Both the position numbers and the translations under genes were made by a program. From Deltaproteobacteria bacterium (GTDB taxonomy: Bacteria > Desulfobacterota > Desulfovibrionia > Desulfovibrionales > Desulfovibrionaceae): a DNA stretch of 9,153 bases. The stretch is from contig JAITGZ010000040.1 in the NCBI GenBank assembly GCA_031280335.1, forward strand, positions 1-9,153, in the 5' to 3' direction. The notes under the pieces were generated by a model. That model had not been told where the DNA came from and did no database searches. It was given only the letters and a program-made list of their open reading frames with translations. Positions 6,272-9,153 of this stretch are shown here, piece by piece (position 1 is the first letter of the stretch; every line of letters begins with the position of its first letter).

Positions 6272-6575
6272 ATACCACACTCAATATATTCCAACGCGGC
6301 ATTCTGCAAAAGTGCGCTACCGTCTTTGTGTACATGGCCAGCGTCACTTGTGGCGCGTTTTTTCTCGACTGGCTGACAAATTGCTGTTCATCCGCCTTGC
6401 GGAAGAGGCGCGGCGTCAAAATTTACTCTCTCAGAACGGCTTGCGCAGCTTTACTACGTTGATAGAAGCGCGAGACAGCACAATTACTATCGCTATCATA
6501 TTGGGCGGCCTGGCGTGCGTTTTCGTGGGGTGGATTACCATCTTTATGCGTTGGGCAGCAAGGCGAAACGGGTAG
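6268..6575 (+). pseudogene. Small two-helix membrane protein, third gene of the toxin-antitoxin operon, split by a -1 frameshift
   Basis: The ATG at 6268 overlaps the toxin stop and opens a frame MNTTLNIFQRGILQKC followed by a hydrophobic helix (ATVFVYMASVTCGAFF). That frame then turns polar and stops at 6460-6462. In the -1 frame the sequence continues sensibly as KLLFIRLAEEARRQNLLSQ, then a second hydrophobic helix TITIAIILGGLACVFVGWI and a basic end RWAARRNG, stopping at 6573-6575. Joining the frames at the run of six T (6358-6363) gives a 102-residue protein with two membrane helices and basic ends, consistent with a hairpin with both termini in the cytoplasm. Explanations are a real indel (decayed gene), an assembly error, or slippage. 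The heptamer here (G TTT TTT) is not a good ribosomal slippery site, and six T is short for transcriptional slippage. I do not recognise the family. A separate small protein starting at TTG 6381 is possible but lacks a ribosome site. Confidence 0.5.
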
Positions 6576-6579
6576 TGTT

Positions 6580-6619
6580 CCCGGCAGCCTTTCCCTTTAT
6601 AGCACATGCCGGGCTTTTT
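6580..6619 (+). terminator. Probable terminator of the toxin-antitoxin operon
   Basis: CCCGGCA (6580-6586) and TGCCGGG (6607-6613) form a perfect 7-bp stem followed by CTTTTT. The loop is large (20 bases), so it is weaker than a textbook terminator, but it lies directly after the last stop codon of the operon. Confidence 0.45.
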
Positions 6620-6635
6620 CCAAGATTGTAATTTG

Positions 6636-6657
6636 GTGTGGGGAATTGTGTGGGGAA
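6636..6657. repeat. Two 10-bp direct repeats beside the tRNA gene
   Basis: GTGTGGGGAA occurs at 6636-6645 and again at 6648-6657, a 12-base period. They sit just beyond the terminator of the tRNA-Val gene, on the side of its 3' end. Short direct repeats at such a place resemble the arm-type sites bound by tyrosine recombinases near att sites; that is inference, and no integrase gene is visible. Confidence 0.5.
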
Positions 6658-6690
6658 GAAAAAGCGGCTATGGTTGACTTTGCCATAACC
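6658..6690 (-). terminator. Terminator of the tRNA-Val transcript
   Basis: Read on the minus strand, GGTTATGG pairs with CCATAGCC (8 bp including one U-G pair) around a 9-base loop, followed by GC and five T. It begins 12 bases past the encoded CCA end of the tRNA. This is a compact intrinsic terminator for the tRNA gene. Confidence 0.65.
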
Positions 6691-6702
6691 CCTTGATATT
6701 CC

Positions 6703-6777
6703 TGGTGGGCAGTACAGGATTTGAACCTGTGGCCCCCGCCGTGTGAAGGCGGTGCTCTACCGCTGAGCTAACTGCCC
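6703..6777 (-). tRNA. tRNA-Val (anticodon CAC)
   Basis: The minus strand folds into a complete 75-base tRNA. The acceptor stem GGGCAGT pairs with ACTGCCC. The D arm is GCTC/GAGC and the anticodon stem CCGCC/GGCGG has loop TTCACAC, giving anticodon CAC (reads GUG, valine). The T arm is ACAGG/CCTGT with loop TTCAAAT, and discriminator A is followed by an encoded CCA (6703-6705). The 3' end points toward the restriction and toxin-antitoxin genes, the usual orientation for a tRNA that serves as an island integration site. A promoter (6794-6822) and terminator (6658-6690) frame it as a one-gene unit. Confidence 0.96.
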
Positions 6778-6793
6778 TTGCAAAGAAGGGTTC

Positions 6794-6822
6794 TACCTAT
6801 AAAAAAGCCGTATAAATGTCAA
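6794..6822 (-). promoter_or_regulatory. Promoter of tRNA-Val
   Basis: On the minus strand a consensus TTGACA (6817-6822) is followed after exactly 17 bases by TAGGTA (6794-6799), about 17 bases before the mature tRNA 5' end. The -35 box overlaps the TGA stop codon (6819-6821) of the IHF/HU gene, so the tRNA promoter is packed into the end of that gene. Confidence 0.65.
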
Positions 6823-7118
6823 CGCAGGCCGCTGTTCAATTCCGCCCTGAATTTGCGGGAAAGCCTGAAGACCACCACCTTGCGCGGCGGGAGCGTGATG
6901 CTTTCTTCCGTTTGCGGATTGCGCCCCCTGCGGGCATTTTTGGCGTAAGCCTCAAATTTGCCGAAGCCGCTGACGAGCAGGGCGTGATCTTTTTTAATGG
7001 CCTGTTTCATGATTTTGAGCAACGATTCTATGATGCCCTTCATCTCAAGACGATTGCGATCCACCTTGTCATAAGCCGCGTCAACGATGTCGGCCTTGGT
7101 CAATGTCTTTTCGTTCAT
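6819..7118 (-). CDS. HU/IHF-family DNA-binding protein, IHF-alpha-like
   Basis: A 99-residue histone-like protein that bends DNA as a dimer and supports nucleoid structure, recombination and promoter architecture. It opens with TLTKADIVDAAYDKVDRNRLE, typical of the IHF-alpha side of the family, and carries SGFGKFEAY (50-58) and the minor-groove arm with RRGRNPQT (63-70). The arm includes the intercalating proline (P68). Then come LPPRKVVVFRLSRKFR (76-91). The length matches IHF subunits. The ATG has an AAAGGA ribosome site (7128-7133 on the complement) 9 bases upstream. It lies downstream of the HIT gene on the same strand with a gap of about 110 bases, so it may be separately transcribed. 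IHF-type proteins assist tyrosine recombinases, which fits a nearby integration site, but this gene looks like a core gene. HU is the alternative label. Confidence 0.9.
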   Translation of the reverse strand: MNEKTLTKADIVDAAYDKVDRNRLEMKGIIESLLKIMKQAIKKDHALLVSGFGKFEAYAKNARRGRNPQTEESITLPPRKVVVFRLSRKFRAELNSGLR

Positions 7119-7227
7119 CCGCCAATTCCTTTGTGGTTTGAGCTTCAGCCTACGGCGGGCATGACTCGCTTACGGGTGAAGGCCGCATCGCGCTTCAACC
7201 GCCCGCTGGAGCCATCCACAACCCTTT

Positions 7228-7659
7228 TCAGATGTGCGCGCCCAATTTCTCCGCCCAAGCGGCCATTTCGTCCTGATCGGCATATTTACCGGGATTCCAG
7301 ATAAAAGCAAGCCCATCCCCCTTATTCCGGGGGATCACATGCCAGTGCAGGTGCATAACCTCCTGCCCGGCCGCGGCAAAATTATTTTGCAGGCAGTTAA
7401 AGCCTTCAGCCCCCAACCCCGCGCGCATGGCCCGGCCGACTTTGCGCATGGCCTGAATCACGGCCTCGCCGCTGCCCGGCTCCAGTTCCAGCAGGGTGGC
7501 GGCGTGCGTTTTGGGCAGGACAAGCGTATGCCCCGGCCTGACCGGATGCAGATCCAAAAAAGCCAGGACGTTGTCATCTTCATAAATTTTGACGCAGGGA
7601 ACTTCTCCCCGGATGATGGCACAAAAAATACAAGAGGGGTCAGATGCAGGCGCGGACAT
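7228..7659 (-). CDS. HIT-family (histidine triad) nucleotide hydrolase
   Basis: A 143-residue protein with the family signature GQEVMHLHWHVIPR (98-111), whose histidine triad H103, H105 and H107 forms the nucleotide-binding and catalytic site. Upstream landmarks are CIFCAIIRGEVP (10-21), IYEDDNVLAFLDLHPVRPGH (25-44) and TLVLPKTHAATLLEL. C10 and C13 with H52 and H103 are the usual zinc ligands of the Hint-like branch. Members hydrolyse nucleoside phosphoramidates or dinucleoside polyphosphates in the cytoplasm; the exact substrate cannot be read from sequence. The start at 7659 has AGGAG (complement of 7667-7671) 7 bases upstream. It is divergent from the radical SAM gene with about 90 bases between them. 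The protein appears complete, and its GC-rich codon use is like its core neighbours. Confidence 0.95.
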   Translation of the reverse strand: MSAPASDPSCIFCAIIRGEVPCVKIYEDDNVLAFLDLHPVRPGHTLVLPKTHAATLLELEPGSGEAVIQAMRKVGRAMRAGLGAEGFNCLQNNFAAAGQEVMHLHWHVIPRNKGDGLAFIWNPGKYADQDEMAAWAEKLGAHI

Positions 7660-7751
7660 GAAATTTCTCCTGCCGAGACTATGGGCGAAGCGCGCTGATT
7701 TGGCAAGAAAAATATGCTTGCTTTACGCCTGACTCCGGGGCATGATTTTTT

Positions 7752-8768
7752 ATGCGTCTCAACCACCCTGAGCCCGTGCGGGCCGGCCCCCCGGTTTTTC
7801 CGGTCTTCATCCCCTTTGCCGGCTGCGCCGGGCGCTGCGTCTTCTGCTCCCAGGAGAGGCAAACCGGGACCGAAACGCGGCCTTTGGACAGCCTGCGGCG
7901 CGACCTTGAAGCACACCCCCCGGCCATGCGCCCTGTGCCGGAACTGGCCTTTTACGGCGGCACCTTCACCGCCCTGCCCCTAAAGGAGCAGGAAGCCTTT
8001 CTAACCCTGGCCGCCAAACTCAAAGCCGCCGGCAGTATCTGTCGCACACGCTGCTCCACCCGCCCGGACGCGCTGAAGCCCCCCCTGCTGGCCCGTCTGG
8101 CCGCCCTGGGTCTGGATTGCCTGGAGCTGGGCATTCAAAGTTTCAGCGCCGCCCCTCTCCAAGCCTCACGGCGCGGCTACAGCCCGGAAACCGCGCTGCG
8201 CGCCTGCCGCCTGGCGCAGGAGGCCGGTCTTGAACTGGGCGTACAGCTCATGCCGGGTATGCCCGGCATGGAACCGGAACATTTTCAGCGCGACATGGAG
8301 CTGTGCCTGGAGCTGCGGCCAAGCCTGCTGCGGCTTTACCCCTGTCTGGTACTGGAAGGCACCGCCCTGGCGCAAGACTGGAAAAATGGCGCTTACACCC
8401 CCTGGAGTCTGGAGCTGATTATGGAACTGCTCCCCCCGGCCATACTGCGCCTGTGGCGGCGCGGCATCCGGGTGATCCGCCTGGGACTGGCACCGGAAGA
8501 AGGCCTGGAGCCGTGTATTTTAGCCGGGCCGCGCCACCCGGCCCTGGGCCAGAGACTGCGCAGCCGGGCCTTGTTCCTGCATATGAAAGAAAAACTCCCC
8601 CCGCCGCAACATATGTCCACTCTGGAACTGCACGCCCCAAACCGCTGCCAAGGGGAATTCTTCGGCCATCGGGGAGAATTGAAAGAAGCCTACGCCCGCC
8701 TGGGCCTGACCCCTGACCGGGTGCGCTGGCGGGAGCAGGATTATTTTGAGCTTGTTCCCCGCTGTTGA
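7752..8768 (+). CDS. Radical SAM protein, Elp3-like subgroup without acetyltransferase domain
   Basis: This 338-residue protein has the radical SAM iron-sulfur cluster motif CAGRCVFC (C25, C29, C32) after the strand VFPVFIPFAG. Other family landmarks are FYGGTFT (67-73), STRPD (102-106), ELGIQS (125-130), RRGY (140-143), QLMPGMPG (165-172), LRLYPCLVLEGTAL and VIRLGLAPEEG. These match the COG1243-type (Elp3-like) radical SAM proteins common in anaerobes, which cleave S-adenosylmethionine to a 5'-deoxyadenosyl radical. The C-terminal acetyltransferase domain of true Elp3 is absent, and the substrate is unknown to me. An in-frame TGA at 7743-7745 leaves 7752 as the first ATG; the ribosome site is weak (GGGG, 11 bases upstream). 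A coproporphyrinogen oxidase-like (HemN) assignment is less likely, because the cluster spacing and later motifs follow the Elp3 pattern. It is divergent from the HIT gene and is followed by a strong terminator. Confidence 0.9.
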   Translation: MRLNHPEPVRAGPPVFPVFIPFAGCAGRCVFCSQERQTGTETRPLDSLRRDLEAHPPAMRPVPELAFYGGTFTALPLKEQEAFLTLAAKLKAAGSICRTRCSTRPDALKPPLLARLAALGLDCLELGIQSFSAAPLQASRRGYSPETALRACRLAQEAGLELGVQLMPGMPGMEPEHFQRDMELCLELRPSLLRLYPCLVLEGTALAQDWKNGAYTPWSLELIMELLPPAILRLWRRGIRVIRLGLAPEEGLEPCILAGPRHPALGQRLRSRALFLHMKEKLPPPQHMSTLELHAPNRCQGEFFGHRGELKEAYARLGLTPDRVRWREQDYFELVPRC

Positions 8769-8863
8769 CGCCCCAAAAATATCGTTGCAAAAAAAGATAA
8801 AAACAGGCAATTATGTACCCAACCGTCAACAATGCAGCATGGGCCGAGAGAATTATGCGTTTT

Positions 8864-8882
8864 GCGCCCCGCCGGGGTGCGC
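8864..8882. repeat. GC-rich hairpin in the intergenic region
   Basis: GCGCCCC and GGGGTGCGC can pair (one bulged T) around a 3-base loop, between the radical SAM stop and the Fur-family gene. It has no following U-tract, so it is not a terminator by itself. It belongs to a cluster of hairpins in this 214-base gap. Confidence 0.4.
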
Positions 8883-8897
8883 GTCCACGGCGGATTT

Positions 8898-8952
8898 CCC
8901 GCCCGGAAGGAAACCCCGCCCTTCAGGGCGGGGCGTTTATATGGCCTTCCGG
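8898..8952. repeat. Nested inverted repeats enclosing the terminator
   Basis: CCGGAAGG (8903-8910) and its exact complement CCTTCCGG (8945-8952) enclose the terminator hairpin at 8914-8933. Pairing can extend outward, with a bulge, between CCCGCC (from 8898) and GGCGGG (up to 8963). The whole can fold as a long compound hairpin ending shortly before the ribosome site of the Fur-family gene. Confidence 0.55.
8911..8940 (+). terminator. Strong intrinsic terminator, probably bidirectional
   Basis: CCCCGCCC (8914-8921) and GGGCGGGG (8926-8933) form a perfect 8-bp GC stem with loop TTCA. They are flanked by AAA on the left and a short T-rich tail (GTTTAT) on the right. It most likely ends transcription of the radical SAM gene, although it lies about 145 bases past that stop. 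If transcription starts upstream of it, it could also act as an attenuator for the Fur-family gene. Confidence 0.7.
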
Positions 8953-8982
8953 CCGGGGGCGGGACCACAAAGGAACTGGCGG

Positions 8983-9153
8983 ATGAAGCACAACATCACT
9001 AGCCCTGAAAAAAAACTGGTGGACTATCTGGCCAAAAAGGGCATGAAGCTGACCAGCCGGCGGCGCTTGATCCTGGCGGAATTTTATAAAAGCTCCGAAC
9101 ACCTGAGCGCGGAAGACCTGTACCAGAAACTGCGTCTGCTGGACTCCAGCATA
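8983..9153 (+). CDS. Fur-family transcriptional regulator, N-terminal part (runs off the window)
   Basis: The first 57 residues show the N-terminal winged helix of the ferric uptake regulator family: KKGMKLTSRRRLILAEFYKS, then SEHLSAEDLYQKLR, then LLDSSI. These correspond to the usual pattern in which LTxxRRxIL is followed by a HLTAEELY-type helix. The ATG at 8983 has AAAGGA (8969-8974) 8 bases upstream, an excellent site. The metal-binding and dimerisation half lies outside the window, so Fur, PerR and Zur cannot be told apart. Members repress iron, peroxide or zinc genes when metal-loaded. No clear promoter is visible upstream; the leader contains the hairpin cluster at 8864-8963. Confidence 0.88.
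   Translation, partial: MKHNITSPEKKLVDYLAKKGMKLTSRRRLILAEFYKSSEHLSAEDLYQKLRLLDSSI

Noticed and set aside
6816..7304. 162-codon plus-strand frame opposite the IHF/HU gene
   Set aside because: Antisense shadow of a clear IHF/HU gene, with no ribosome site or domain.
7678..7706. TTGCCA and CATAGT at 17-base spacing on the minus strand, a candidate HIT promoter
   Set aside because: Transcription would start on the ribosome site itself (7667-7671), leaving no usable leader, so it is not reported as a feature.
8785..8817. TTGCAA and TATGTA as a promoter for the Fur-family gene
   Set aside because: The spacing is 21 bases, too long for a normal sigma70 promoter.
8763..8831. 8-bp inverted repeat TGTTGACG / CGTCAACA 53 bases apart at the end of the radical SAM gene
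   Set aside because: One arm includes the stop codon, the arms are short and far apart, and no function is indicated; chance is a sufficient explanation.
8741..8968. 75-codon minus-strand frame in the gap before the Fur-family gene
   Set aside because: It crosses the terminator hairpin and the radical SAM end, with no ribosome site or recognisable sequence.
1..9153. CRISPR array, insertion sequence or integrase gene
   Set aside because: No regularly spaced repeats, transposase motifs or tyrosine/serine recombinase motifs are visible anywhere in the window.

Overview
The window looks like the right-hand edge of an accessory (defence) island abutting core genes, in what is most likely a Desulfovibrio-like member of the Desulfovibrionaceae. 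That assignment is an inference from the feel of the core proteins (IHF/HU, HIT, Elp3-like radical SAM, Fur-family) and the GC-rich codon use; no marker gene in the window proves it. The core genes at the right are visibly more GC-rich than the accessory genes at the left.

Left block (1-3960): a co-directional restriction-modification operon of type III-like design. It holds the C-terminal third of a DNA methyltransferase, a small uncharacterised 80-residue protein, and a large DEAH-box helicase with a C-terminal PD-(D/E)XK nuclease. The three genes are tightly packed: a 12-codon mini-ORF bridges the first two, and the last two overlap by 17 bases.

Middle block (3961-6619): a RhuM-family gene with a perfect 13-bp inverted repeat inside its coding sequence. 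Next comes a decayed antisense fragment of the C-terminal winged helix of an AlbA/Schlafen-type ATP-binding protein. It is followed by a TacA-TacT-like toxin-antitoxin operon (DUF1778 ribbon-helix-helix antitoxin, GNAT toxin) with a clear promoter overlapped by a palindromic operator. A third gene is joined to the toxin by an ATGA overlap. It would encode a small two-helix membrane protein but is split by a -1 frameshift at a run of six T.

Boundary (6636-6822): a tRNA-Val(CAC) gene on the minus strand, complete with its own promoter and terminator. Its 3' end points toward the accessory genes, the usual orientation for a tRNA used as an integration site. Two 10-bp direct repeats lie just beyond its terminator.

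Right block (6819-9153): core-type genes. On the minus strand are an IHF/HU-family DNA-binding protein and a HIT-family hydrolase. Divergent from them on the plus strand are an Elp3-like radical SAM protein, a strong terminator inside nested inverted repeats, and the start of a Fur-family regulator that runs off the window.

How the parts may work together (inference): the methyltransferase/nuclease pair restricts foreign DNA, and the toxin-antitoxin unit next to the tRNA may stabilise the island. RhuM and the small proteins are candidate accessory or regulatory parts of unknown function. The best leads for something undescribed are the 80-residue protein inside the restriction operon, the third gene of the toxin-antitoxin operon, and the palindrome inside rhuM.
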